Shown piece after piece: positions 49,717 through 58,282 of a stretch of DNA of 60,960 nt. The position numbers and the translations under genes were made by a program. Origin of the DNA: Candidatus Lachnoclostridium stercoravium (GTDB lineage: Bacteria > Bacillota > Clostridia > Lachnospirales > Lachnospiraceae). Below the pieces are notes generated by a model. The model had not been told where the DNA came from, searched no databases, and was given only the letters and a program-made list of their open reading frames with translations. The number at the start of each line of letters is the position of its first letter. The first letter of the stretch is position 1. Location: the NCBI GenBank assembly GCA_019118365.1, contig DWZA01000060.1, positions 1-60,960 on the forward strand. The letters run 5' to 3'.

Positions 49717-50676
49717 TTAACGTTTTCCCTTGTCATAGATCTCCCCCAGAGCCCTTGGAGAGCGGTTGTATTTTGAGAAGAATACAAGCAGCACCAGCGT
49801 AAGGGCATATGGCAGGATCATAACAAGGTCCGAATAGCTGCTGGGCATTCCCAGCTGCTGTACCAGATAATATCCGCCGGACCTAGCGAAACCAAAGAGC
49901 AGGCATGATCCCAGGGTAGGCAGGATGGTCCAGTTTCCAAAGATCATGGCCGCGATGGCGAGATAACCGTAGCCCATGTAGATGCTGGATGAGAAGTTTG
50001 CGGAAATCGAATACGCAAAGCTTATGCCTGCGATCCCGGACAGCGCGCCGGATACCAGAACCGCGATCAGGCGGATCCGTCCTACGGGAAGTCCCGCCGC
50101 GTCCACCGCATGGGGATTGTCGCCGCAGGCCCGCAGGTTCATGCCGTAAGGCGTCTTATAGAGCACGTACCAGGCGATGACCGCCACGATGACGATCAGG
50201 ATCTCAAATGGATAAATATCTGTAAATACATAGCCTAATACTGGTATCTCCGACAGTCCCGGAACTGTGATCCGGCTGGAGACTTCCAGTACAAACTTGT
50301 CAGAAGCAGCTTCAAAAAGCCGCTTGTTTAAAAACTTTGTCAGATAGGCCGTCAGAGCCGTGGCCAGGATATTTAACACAACGCCGCTGATGGTCTGATT
50401 CGCCTTAAACTGGATGCAGACCAGGGCGTACAGCAGGGAATATACGCAGGCTCCGATGACGGCAAAGAGGATGGCCAGAACATAAGCAGTCGTAGCGTCC
50501 GCTCCGAAACTGCGGCTGGCAAAAACCGCTGCGAAGGCTCCGGTAAACGCTCCAAAGCCCTGGAAGCCTTCCAGAGAAAGGTTGACGATACCGCTTTTTT
50601 CGCTGTAGATCCCTCCAATAGCCATGATAAACAGGGGAAGGGAAAATGAAAGTCCGTCGACAATGATACGTTCCAT
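49717..50676 (-). CDS. nupQ: Nucleoside ABC transporter permease (NupQ/YufQ type)
   Basis: This 319-residue membrane protein has eight to ten hydrophobic helices and the family phrases EKSGIVNLSLEGFQGFGAF and TPYGMNLRACGDNPHAVDAAG of the BPD_transp_2 class. It partners with the permease encoded directly upstream; the two genes abut with no intergenic base. With NupO and the BMP lipoprotein it forms a complete purine nucleoside importer. Confidence 0.92.
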   Translation of the reverse strand: MERIIVDGLSFSLPLFIMAIGGIYSEKSGIVNLSLEGFQGFGAFTGAFAAVFASRSFGADATTAYVLAILFAVIGACVYSLLYALVCIQFKANQTISGVVLNILATALTAYLTKFLNKRLFEAASDKFVLEVSSRITVPGLSEIPVLGYVFTDIYPFEILIVIVAVIAWYVLYKTPYGMNLRACGDNPHAVDAAGLPVGRIRLIAVLVSGALSGIAGISFAYSISANFSSSIYMGYGYLAIAAMIFGNWTILPTLGSCLLFGFARSGGYYLVQQLGMPSSYSDLVMILPYALTLVLLVFFSKYNRSPRALGEIYDKGKR

Positions 50677-51819
50677 TTATGCGTTCCTCCCTTCTTCGGA
50701 AATCCTGTCCTTCATCTTCTTGATCAGGTAGCGCATATATACGCCGCAGGCGCTGAATAAAAGGATGATCCCGGTGATGACCGCCGCGATCTCCGACTCT
50801 ACTCCAGATGCGGAACTCATGTAGGTGCTTCCTTTACTGAGCACAGTGATCAGGAAAGAGGAAAAAATAATGCCTACCGGGTTGTTATTTGCCAGGAGAG
50901 CCACCGCAATGGAATCGAATCCTGTGCTGGGCAGCACTCTCGGCTGGATGGATCCGTAATATCCAAGGTAATAGGTGACCCCTGCCAGTCCTGCCAGAGC
51001 TCCTGAGATCGCCATGGACATGACCATATTTTTTCCCACGTCGATACCGGCGTATCTGGCCGCTGAACGGCTGGCGCCTACCGCCTTGACCTCAAAGCCA
51101 AAGCAGGTGCGGTCCAAAAGGAATCGAAGTATAAATACGCAGGCGATCGCCAGGATGATCCCCAGGGGGATATCGATCTTTAAGTTTCCCACCAGGGTAT
51201 CCATAAACGTCAGCCTGGCGTTTTTTCCAACCGCCTGGGACTGCCTGGTAACCGGGTTTACAAAAAAGGTATTGATAAAAAATGCGATCACATACTGGGC
51301 GATATAATTGATCATGATCGAAGATACGACCTCATTGATATTGAAACGGTATTTCAGCCAGCCGATAAAACCGCCGGTGAGCGCCCCCATCAGGAAGCCG
51401 ACCGCGACGACGAGAGGCATGGCCACCGGCGCCGGCAGGCTGCTGTATCCAACGGTGATAGAAGCAATAAAGCCGCCGACCAGCATCTGGCCGGAAACGC
51501 CGATATTGAACAGGCCCGCTTTCATAGCCACCGCAACTGCCAGGGCCGCCAGCAGCATAGGCGTCCATGCGTTTAAAAAGCTGGCGAAATCCGTCAGGAT
51601 GCTCTTATATCCGGCGTAGGATTCCTTCGGCAGAAGGCCGCAGCCCTTTAACAGGTTGATATAGGCTTCCAGCGGATTGACCCCGCCAAGGACCCCGATC
51701 ACGACGGCGCCGAAGATCAGGCTCAGCAAAATAGCCGCCAGAGGGATGGTGACAGCCTGACGTTTTTCGTCCCCCATGACCTTTAAGATCGTCTTTGTCC
51801 ATGTGTGTTTACTTTGCAT
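50677..51819 (-). CDS. nupP: Nucleoside ABC transporter permease (NupP/YufP type)
   Basis: This 380-residue permease carries the family phrases ATPMLLAALAVAVAMKAGLFNIG-like WTPMLLAALAVAVAMKAG, FNIGVSGQMLVGGF and GFEVKAVGASRSAARYAGI. The N terminus has an extra cytoplasmic stretch (MQSKHTWTKTILKVMGDEKRQ), common in NupP. Its ATG lies inside the last codons of the ATPase gene (11-base overlap), which means translational coupling. Confidence 0.92.
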   Translation of the reverse strand: MQSKHTWTKTILKVMGDEKRQAVTIPLAAILLSLIFGAVVIGVLGGVNPLEAYINLLKGCGLLPKESYAGYKSILTDFASFLNAWTPMLLAALAVAVAMKAGLFNIGVSGQMLVGGFIASITVGYSSLPAPVAMPLVVAVGFLMGALTGGFIGWLKYRFNINEVVSSIMINYIAQYVIAFFINTFFVNPVTRQSQAVGKNARLTFMDTLVGNLKIDIPLGIILAIACVFILRFLLDRTCFGFEVKAVGASRSAARYAGIDVGKNMVMSMAISGALAGLAGVTYYLGYYGSIQPRVLPSTGFDSIAVALLANNNPVGIIFSSFLITVLSKGSTYMSSASGVESEIAAVITGIILLFSACGVYMRYLIKKMKDRISEEGRNA

Positions 51820-53347
51820 CCTGCTTCACCCCCATCATAAATTCGCCTACCTGGCTGGCTGTCAGCTCGCCTGCCGGAGCGATCTTCTGTATCTGCCCGT
51901 TATAAATTACGCCGATGGTATCCGCGCAGTTCATGATCTCGTCCAGCTCCAGGGAGATCAGAAGGATCGCGCGGCCCTTATCCCGCTCTGCTATCATCTG
52001 TTTATGGATATTTTCGATCGCGCCGATATCCAGTCCTCTGGTAGGCTGCACAAAGATCGCAAGCGGGCACTCCTGCTCGATCTCTCTGGCAATGATCGCC
52101 TTCTGCTGGTTTCCTCCGCTCATGGAGCGGACGATCGTTTTATTTCCCTGGCCGCTGCGGACGTCGTATTCTTCAATGAGCTTTGTTCCATAAGCCGAGA
52201 TCGCCTCCCGGTTCAGGATCCCTTTTTTCGAAAACGGTTCTTTAAAGTAATTTCTCAGAGCCAGGTTGTCTTCCAGGGTAAAATCCATCACGAGTCCGTA
52301 ATTCTGGCGGTCCTCCGGGATATAGGAGATCCCCTCCAGGGTCCGTTTCCGAATGGAATAATAGGTGATATCCGTTCCGTTTAAGACAATGGTCCCGGAA
52401 GCTGCCTTCAGCAGTCCCGCGATGGCGTCCGCCAGCTCTACCTGGCCGTTTCCGGACACTCCGGCTATGGCGAAGATCTCTCCCCCTCGAATGGAGAAGG
52501 ATACGTCTTTGACCACCGGGAAATTGTCCTGGTTCTTCACCGTCAGGTGATCGACTTTTAAGATCACGTCGCCGAATTTCGGCGGCTGCTTTTCTGTAAC
52601 GAAAGAGACTTCCCGTCCTACCATAAGGTTCGCCATGGTCTTTGTAGAGGTGGACGCCACGTCCAGCACGTCGATCAGCTTTCCTCTGCAGAGGATAGCG
52701 CAGCGATCGGCTACTTTCTTGATCTCCTCCAGCTTATGGGTGATCAGGATGATCGTCTTTCCGCTTTCCCGAAGGCCCCGGATGATCTCCAGTAAAAACT
52801 CGATCTCCTGGGGAGTAAGCACTGCCGTAGGTTCGTCAAAGATCAGGATCTCCGCTTCCCGGTAAAGCATTTTCAGGATCTCCACCCGCTGCTGGACAGA
52901 AACGTTCAGCTCCTCGATGCGGCTGGTGGGATTGACTTCCAGACCGTATTTTCTGGAGATCTCCTCTACCCGCTGGTTGGCGGCCTTTAAGTCCACGGAA
53001 GGCAGGAACCCGAATCTCCTGGTTTTGGAAGGGATCCCCAGAATGATATTTTCTGTTACTGTATAATTGCTTACCAGCTTAAAGTGCTGATGCACCATAC
53101 CGATATTTAAGCTCGCCGCATAGCTGGGGGATGAAATATGCTCCTTTTTTCCCCGTATGAGGATCTCCCCCTCGTCCGGCTCATACATGCCGAACAGCAT
53201 ACTCATCAGGGTCGATTTCCCCGCTCCGTTCTCGCCGAGCAAAGCGAAGATCTCTCCCTTTCTGATCTTGATCGTCACATCATCGTTGGCGGTAATGCCT
53301 GGAAACCGCTTGGTGATATGATTCATCTCTACAATATATTCTGACAT
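51809..53347 (-). CDS. nupO: Nucleoside ABC transporter ATPase, double domain (NupO/YufO type)
   Basis: This 512-residue protein fuses two ABC domains. The first has Walker A GENGAGKST near residue 37, signature LNVSVQQRVEIL near 140 and Walker B ILIFDEPTAVLTPQE near 160. The second has the degenerate Walker A GVSGNGQVEL near 290 and signature MSGGNQQKAIIAREI near 400, as is usual for sugar and nucleoside importers of this class. The degenerate second site means one composite site hydrolyses ATP. It energises NupP and NupQ. Confidence 0.94.
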   Translation of the reverse strand: MSEYIVEMNHITKRFPGITANDDVTIKIRKGEIFALLGENGAGKSTLMSMLFGMYEPDEGEILIRGKKEHISSPSYAASLNIGMVHQHFKLVSNYTVTENIILGIPSKTRRFGFLPSVDLKAANQRVEEISRKYGLEVNPTSRIEELNVSVQQRVEILKMLYREAEILIFDEPTAVLTPQEIEFLLEIIRGLRESGKTIILITHKLEEIKKVADRCAILCRGKLIDVLDVASTSTKTMANLMVGREVSFVTEKQPPKFGDVILKVDHLTVKNQDNFPVVKDVSFSIRGGEIFAIAGVSGNGQVELADAIAGLLKAASGTIVLNGTDITYYSIRKRTLEGISYIPEDRQNYGLVMDFTLEDNLALRNYFKEPFSKKGILNREAISAYGTKLIEEYDVRSGQGNKTIVRSMSGGNQQKAIIAREIEQECPLAIFVQPTRGLDIGAIENIHKQMIAERDKGRAILLISLELDEIMNCADTIGVIYNGQIQKIAPAGELTASQVGEFMMGVKQDAK

Positions 53348-53432
53348 TGCGTTCCTCCTTTAAGGGACCTTTCGACGCGGCCCGATCCGGCGCGACCCGC
53401 CGGCGCCTTTTTCCGGATACTTCTTAAGAAGA

Positions 53433-53467
53433 CAGGACAGGGCCCGTTCCTGCCGTTCCCTGTCCTG
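53433..53467 (-). terminator. Hairpin between the BMP lipoprotein gene and nupO
   Basis: CAGGACAGGG (53433-53442) pairs perfectly with CCCTGTCCTG (53458-53467). On the minus strand it is followed by TCTTCTT, a poor T-run, so it is probably a partial terminator or mRNA stabiliser that keeps the binding protein more abundant than the membrane components. A second GC-rich stem follows before nupO. Confidence 0.6.
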
Positions 53468-53487
53468 CCTGTGTCATGCTTTTCCTG

Positions 53488-54699
53488 TTACTCTAATCCT
53501 GGGAAATTATCCGGAGTGCTGTCGCTGAAATTGGAAGGCGGAACGATAGTGCCGTCTTTTACCAGCGCATAAGCCTCGTCAAGCTTTGCGATCGTATCCT
53601 CGGAAAGCTGCTGTCTTCCCTCTTCTTTTACAAAGCCGGTAGAGTCTGTATTTGCCTGCAGAAGCTCATTTCCGCCCTTAAATGTGCCCTCGGCCAGAGC
53701 ATTTAACTGCTTCTCAACATTGGTGCTCATAACCTTTAAAACAGAGGTCAGGATAATGTTGTCGGAACCGTTTACGCCGTCGTCGTACTGGTCAACGTCG
53801 CAGCCGATCACTTTTACGCCCTGCGCCTCTTTTGCCGCTGTAAAGACGCCGTTTCCGGAGCCGCCGGCAGCTACGAAGATGATATCGCAGCCTTCATCGA
53901 TCAGAGCTTTGCCTACAACCTTGCCTGTAGCCTCGTCAGCAAAGCTTCCTACATAGTTTCCGCCTACGTTGTTGTTCGTAACGTCAGTTCCCGCATAGGA
54001 AGGAAGTTCTACGATCTCAACGCCTGTATCATATTTTGTATTGGCATAATTTACGCCGGCTTCAAATCCGTACTGATAGTTTACGTTAGTCGGATAAGCG
54101 ATGCCGTTTACAACAGCGACTTTCTTGGACTGAGACTCTAAAGCCGCCGCCATACCAGCGAAGAAGCCGCCCTCCTGCTCTGCGAAAGTCATAGCGTAGA
54201 TGTTGTCGCAGGTTACTTCGTTTCCTTCTGCATCCGTCGGATAGGAGTCTACCAGGATGAAGTTTACATCCGGGTTATCTGTAGCAACGCTTCCGATAGC
54301 AGCGAACTGATAGCCGCAGCATACGATCACGTCATAGTCGGCAACGATATCTGCAACTGCCTGTACGGCCGCCGCTGTATCGCCTGTTTCCTCACGGACC
54401 GGAGTTACTTTGGAATCCGGGTGATCCTCGATAAACGCCAGGATGCCGTTGTAGTTATCCTCATTAAAGGAACCGTCGTCTACTCCTGACGGAGAGCTTA
54501 CGATAGCGATGTTTAACGCGTCGTTTCCTTCGCCTGCTGCTGCATCTTCGCCTTCCTCAGATGCCTGGCTGTCTCCGGAAGCCGCCTCTGTCTGTTCCGG
54601 CGCTGCCGTTTCCTGAGTTTCAGAGCTGCCTGAACCGCAGCCTGTCAGCAGAGTTCCGATCATTGCGGCGCTTAAAACCGCGCTTAAGAGTTTTTTCAT
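53488..54699 (-). CDS. BMP-family nucleoside-binding lipoprotein
   Basis: The ATG at 54699, after AGGAGG, gives 403 residues; the longer frame would add 40 residues without a signal peptide at its start. The signal peptide ends in the lipobox LLTGC (Cys20). A low-complexity acidic linker of about 40 residues (ETQETAAPEQTEAASGDSQA and so on) precedes the PnrA/BmpA fold: NIAIVSSPSGVDDGSFNED, FAEQEGGFFAGMAA, VNGIAYPTNVNYQYGFEAGVNY and DQYDDGVNGSDNIILTS. It captures purine nucleosides, here probably MTA or 5'-deoxyadenosine, for NupOPQ. The family match is secure; the ligand is inferred. Confidence 0.92.
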   Translation of the reverse strand: MKKLLSAVLSAAMIGTLLTGCGSGSSETQETAAPEQTEAASGDSQASEEGEDAAAGEGNDALNIAIVSSPSGVDDGSFNEDNYNGILAFIEDHPDSKVTPVREETGDTAAAVQAVADIVADYDVIVCCGYQFAAIGSVATDNPDVNFILVDSYPTDAEGNEVTCDNIYAMTFAEQEGGFFAGMAAALESQSKKVAVVNGIAYPTNVNYQYGFEAGVNYANTKYDTGVEIVELPSYAGTDVTNNNVGGNYVGSFADEATGKVVGKALIDEGCDIIFVAAGGSGNGVFTAAKEAQGVKVIGCDVDQYDDGVNGSDNIILTSVLKVMSTNVEKQLNALAEGTFKGGNELLQANTDSTGFVKEEGRQQLSEDTIAKLDEAYALVKDGTIVPPSNFSDSTPDNFPGLE

Positions 54700-54802
54700 G
54701 TTACGTTCCTCCTTAAAAAATGATGTGCAGGCGCGGCGCTTTTTGCCGCTGCCCGCGTGAATATGTAAAACCGCTGGTTTGGCGGTTTTTCCCTGGATCA
54801 TG

Positions 54803-55867
54803 CTATGATATTGGGTCAAAGAGCTTCTTTAAGCTCTCCCCGTAGGGCGCCCGGCAAATGCCTTTTTCCGTCACGATCGCTGTGATCAGGTCATGATCTG
54901 TCACGTCAAAGGCCGGATTATAACATTTCACGCCTTCTGGAGCCATGGGCTTTTCATAAAATTTGCTCTTTATCTCTTCTGGATCTCTCAGCTCTATCTC
55001 AATATGATCCCCGTCCGGACAGCTCATATCCACAGTAGAAGTCGGTCCCAGCACATAGAACGGGATACCATAGTGTTTCGCCAGGATAGCTACGCCGCTG
55101 GTTCCGATCTTATTGGCTGTATCTCCATTGGCCGCGATCCGGTCGCAGCCAACAAAACATGCCTGTACCCAGCCGTTTTTCATCACGATGCTGGCCATAT
55201 TGTCGCAGATCAGGGTCACGTCGATCCCCGCCTTATGAAGCTCGTAAGAAGTCAGCCTGGCTCCCTGGAGCAGCGGCCTCGTCTCGTCCGCGAACACCTT
55301 AAAATCCATCCCCTGCTCTTTTCCCAGAAGCAGCGGGCCAAGAGCCGTGCCGTACCTGGAGGTGGCCAGAGGGCCGGCGTTGCAGTGGGTCAGGATGCCG
55401 TCTCCGTCTTTAATAAGAGTAAGGCCAAGTCTGGATATCTCCCGGCACATGGCGATATCTTCTTCCTGGATCTTCCTGCACTCCTCTCCCATAAGGCGGA
55501 CGATCTCGTCCACTCCCCGCTCCTTATTATCCACAGCCACTTTATCCATGCGCTTTAAGGCCCAGCTTAAGTTGACCGCCGTGGGGCGGGAAGAATTCAG
55601 ATGATCCCTGTATCCGGAAAGCTCCCTGTAAAATCCGTCAAAATCTTTTGTTTTTATCTGTTTTGCCAGGCAGTACATGCAGTATCCGGCGCAGATGCCG
55701 ATAGCAGGCGCTCCCCTGACTTTCAGGTGGAGGATCGCCTCGTACATCTCCTCCACTGTGGAAAGCGTCAGGTATTCTTCTTTTCCCGGCAGCTGCGTCT
55801 GATCCAGTATCACCACAGCGTCTTCGGAGCTGTTTAAAAATACATTATCCACTTTTTTCTCTGTCAT
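54803..55867 (-). CDS. mtnA: S-methyl-5-thioribose-1-phosphate isomerase
   Basis: This 354-residue aldose-ketose isomerase converts 5-methylthioribose-1-phosphate to the ribulose-1-phosphate form; related enzymes act on 5-deoxyribose-1-phosphate. It has the MtnA/eIF2B-alpha fold with catalytic Cys in [19 protein letters not shown] near residue 165 and Asp in [19 protein letters not shown] near 245. KVRGAPAIG near residue 50 is the substrate loop. It lies between the dehydrogenase and the transporter genes. No mtnK, mtnW or mtnX/Z is visible, so the usual dioxygenase-based methionine salvage is not encoded here. A shunt route is more likely. Confidence 0.94.
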   Translation of the reverse strand: MTEKKVDNVFLNSSEDAVVILDQTQLPGKEEYLTLSTVEEMYEAILHLKVRGAPAIGICAGYCMYCLAKQIKTKDFDGFYRELSGYRDHLNSSRPTAVNLSWALKRMDKVAVDNKERGVDEIVRLMGEECRKIQEEDIAMCREISRLGLTLIKDGDGILTHCNAGPLATSRYGTALGPLLLGKEQGMDFKVFADETRPLLQGARLTSYELHKAGIDVTLICDNMASIVMKNGWVQACFVGCDRIAANGDTANKIGTSGVAILAKHYGIPFYVLGPTSTVDMSCPDGDHIEIELRDPEEIKSKFYEKPMAPEGVKCYNPAFDVTDHDLITAIVTEKGICRAPYGESLKKLFDPIS

Positions 55868-55894
55868 TGTTATCCTTTCCTTCTGAGGCTGTCT

Positions 55895-56827
55895 TTATCC
55901 GATCCGGAAGCCTGCTTTAAACGCCCTGGATGCAAAGGCTTTCTCAAAATCCTTCAGATCGTAAAGTTCGATCTGCGGCAGCTTTACCAGCCTTTTTTTC
56001 AGCAGGTTCAGCGCCGGCTCAAAGGGGCCGCAGCGGCTTCCCGTCAAAGTCACTTCATTTACTGCAAAGAAAGACATATCCACAGCCGTTTTTCCCGCAT
56101 AGGTGCTTTTCAGCACGATCGTCCCCTGCTTGCGGACAAGCTCCATGGCCGTCGTAAGCCCGGTGGGGGATCCGGTGGCTTCGATCACAAGTTCAAAGCT
56201 TCCGGAAGGCTTTACGGTAACCTTGCCAAAATCGCGGAAGGCTTCCAGTTTTTCTTCATGCTTTCCCACGATCGTCATGGAAGCTCCGGTCAGATGGAGA
56301 ACCGAAGCAGTCAGGTAGGCCAGCCGCCCGTCGCCGATCACCGCGATCTCCTGGTCCGGGTCGATATGGACCTGCTTGGGGATCTCCAGAGCGGCGGCCA
56401 GCGGTTCAGTAAATACCGCTTCTTCATCAGGAAGCCCTTCCGGTATCTCGTGGAGCAGGTGAGTCGCCAGCGTCATATACTCTCCAAAGCAGCCGTCTTT
56501 GCCGTCCATGCCGATGACCCTGCGGTCTAAACAGTGTTTCTCCCTGCCGGTGCGGCAGTATACGCAGGCGCCGCAGCCGGCGTTCAGTTCTCCTACGACC
56601 CGCTTTCCGATCCAGGCCGGATCAGAGGACTGTTCCACTACGCCGGTAAACTCATGTCCCATTATGCCTCTGAAATCCGGCCGGTATCCTTTTAAAACTT
56701 CCCGGTCTGTATTGCAGATGCCGGCAAGTCCGATCCGGATAAGGCTTTCCTCCGGCCCCGAAACAGGGACCGGAAGATCTTCATGGTACACGGGAACCGG
56801 CTGTCCTTCATATCGTAATCCTCTCAC
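55895..56827 (-). CDS. Zinc-dependent MDR-type alcohol dehydrogenase
   Basis: This 310-residue medium-chain dehydrogenase starts at GTG one base after the phosphorylase stop, so translation is coupled. It carries catalytic-zinc phrases GICNTDREVLKGY and GIMGHEFTGVVE, structural zinc CGACVYCRTGREKHC near residue 85 and a Rossmann segment EIAVIGDGRLAYLTASV near 164. It is about 30 residues shorter than typical family members. In the shunt it could reduce the aldehyde released by the aldolase (methylthioacetaldehyde or acetaldehyde) to the alcohol. That role is inferred from position; sugar-alcohol dehydrogenase activity is an alternative. Confidence 0.85.
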   Translation of the reverse strand: MRGLRYEGQPVPVYHEDLPVPVSGPEESLIRIGLAGICNTDREVLKGYRPDFRGIMGHEFTGVVEQSSDPAWIGKRVVGELNAGCGACVYCRTGREKHCLDRRVIGMDGKDGCFGEYMTLATHLLHEIPEGLPDEEAVFTEPLAAALEIPKQVHIDPDQEIAVIGDGRLAYLTASVLHLTGASMTIVGKHEEKLEAFRDFGKVTVKPSGSFELVIEATGSPTGLTTAMELVRKQGTIVLKSTYAGKTAVDMSFFAVNEVTLTGSRCGPFEPALNLLKKRLVKLPQIELYDLKDFEKAFASRAFKAGFRIG

Positions 56828-56828
56828 T

Positions 56829-57662
56829 TCAGCATTCCTTTCCCATTCTGGTGATCGCTTCTGTTACCAGCGCCCGAAATACCGGCGCGACGCGGTCCGC
56901 AGTCTCCGCAACCTCTGTATGGCTTAAAGGCTGATCCGTCATGCCGCAGCCCAGGTTGGAAATACATGAGATACCGCAGATCTTCATGCCCATGTGATTA
57001 GCCGCCACTGCCTCGCAGGCAGTGCTCATGCCTACCGCGTCCCCGCCTAACGCCCTCACCATGCGCACTTCGGCAGGAGTCTCAAAGGCCGGGCCGGTAA
57101 GCTGCAGATAAACTCCTTCCTTCAGGTCGATATCCAGGTCCCTGGCCGTCTGGCGGATGATCTCCTGCAGATCCAGATCGTACACATGGCTCATGTCGCA
57201 GAATCTCGGTCCCAGCTCGTCCGCGTTCGATCCGATCAGCGGCGACGGCACAAAGCTGGCGATCTGGTCTGTGATCATCATGAAATCTCCCGCTTTAAAG
57301 CTGAAATTCACACCGCCCGCCGCGTTGGTCAAAAACAGGATCTTTGCGCCCATCATCTTCATCAGCCTGGCCGGAAGGACCACGTCCTCCATGGAATATC
57401 CTTCATAATAGTGGACGCGCCCCTGCATCATGACCACCGGGACCCCGTTAATATGGGTAAATACAAAGCGTCCCTTATGTCCCTGGACTGTGGACACAGG
57501 GAACCCCTGGATGTCATGGTAATCCAGGATCCCCTCGATCTCTACCCTGTCCGCAAGATCGCCCAGGCCGGAACCCAGCACCAGGGCCACCTTAGGTTCA
57601 AAAGGGATCCTCTCCTGGATGCTATCATAACACTCTGTAAGCCGTTTGTACACCTGATTCAT
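56829..57662 (-). CDS. Purine nucleoside phosphorylase (trimeric type), putative methylthioinosine phosphorylase
   Basis: The ATG at 57662 (MNQVYKRLTECYDS) gives 277 residues of trimeric PNP/MTAP length. Family motifs are ALVLGSGLGDLADR near residue 25, YHDIQGFPVSTVQGHKGRF near 45, RVHYYEGYSM near 85, LTNAAGGVNFSFKAGDFM near 115, GPAFETPAEVRM near 190 and DAVGMSTACEAVAANHMG near 208. The segment SCISNLGCGM has Asn where 6-oxopurine-specific PNPs do, so it should prefer inosine-type bases. That fits use of 5'-methylthioinosine or 5'-deoxyinosine made by the mtaD-type deaminase. It releases hypoxanthine and the 1-phosphate sugar for MtnA. Confidence 0.9.
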   Translation of the reverse strand: MNQVYKRLTECYDSIQERIPFEPKVALVLGSGLGDLADRVEIEGILDYHDIQGFPVSTVQGHKGRFVFTHINGVPVVMMQGRVHYYEGYSMEDVVLPARLMKMMGAKILFLTNAAGGVNFSFKAGDFMMITDQIASFVPSPLIGSNADELGPRFCDMSHVYDLDLQEIIRQTARDLDIDLKEGVYLQLTGPAFETPAEVRMVRALGGDAVGMSTACEAVAANHMGMKICGISCISNLGCGMTDQPLSHTEVAETADRVAPVFRALVTEAITRMGKEC

Positions 57663-57664
57663 TT

Positions 57665-58282
57665 TTATTCCCCTTTCTCCCCGATCACCACCGGTTCCCC
57701 TACGCAAAGGGCCATGTGGTAGATTTTTGCCGCGTCTTCTGTGTAGACGCTGTTAATATACGCCTGAGCCATATCCGCCCCTACGGCTACGACTCCATGG
57801 TTCGCCATCAGGCACGCATTCTTTCTCTCTAAGATCGGAACCGCGTTTTTCCCCACTTCGGCGGAGCCCTGAACCGCATAGGGACTTACCTCTACGCTCC
57901 CTTTAATAAAAGGCTCCATCTCGATAAGGATCACCGGTATCTCCTTTCTGAGCACCGCGAAGCTGGTGGCGTATGGAGAATGGGTGTGGACCACCGCGCC
58001 AACATGAGGAAGGCTTTTGTAGATCTCCGCGTGGAGCCTCCACTCGGAAGAAGGTTTCAGCCATCCTTCCGCCACATTTCCTTCAAGATCCGTTACCACG
58101 ATATCCTTTTCCTCCATAATGGAGTAATCATAGGAGCTGGGCGTAATGGCCATCAGGCCGCTGTCCCTTAAATATACGCTCATATTTCCGCTGGTACCGG
58201 CCATGAGACCTTCTTTATAGGCTTTCCTGGCCGTTTCCAGCACCTGCCTCTTCGCGCTGGCAAGCGCCTCTTGTCTCTCCAT
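57665..58282 (-). CDS. Class II aldolase of the fuculose-1-phosphate type, putative DHAP-shunt aldolase
   Basis: The ATG at 58282 lies 7 bases after AAGGAG and gives 205 residues (MERQEALASAKRQVL). The L-fuculose-phosphate aldolase family is clear from GTSGNMSVYLRD near residue 28, ITPSSYDYS near 43, WRLHAEIYKSLP near 80, VVHTHSPYATSFAV near 92 with zinc histidines, and MANHGVVAVG near 155. Next to mtnA this is best explained as the enzyme cleaving methylthioribulose-1-P or deoxyribulose-1-P into DHAP and an aldehyde. Fuculose or rhamnulose cleavage is less likely because no matching sugar genes are nearby. It ends 2 bases before the phosphorylase start. Confidence 0.88.
   Translation of the reverse strand: MERQEALASAKRQVLETARKAYKEGLMAGTSGNMSVYLRDSGLMAITPSSYDYSIMEEKDIVVTDLEGNVAEGWLKPSSEWRLHAEIYKSLPHVGAVVHTHSPYATSFAVLRKEIPVILIEMEPFIKGSVEVSPYAVQGSAEVGKNAVPILERKNACLMANHGVVAVGADMAQAYINSVYTEDAAKIYHMALCVGEPVVIGEKGE

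Noticed and set aside
53433-53467. Strong terminator ending the salvage operon after the BMP gene
   Set aside because: The stem is perfect but the T-run is poor and no new promoter was seen before nupO, so read-through into the transporter genes is more likely.
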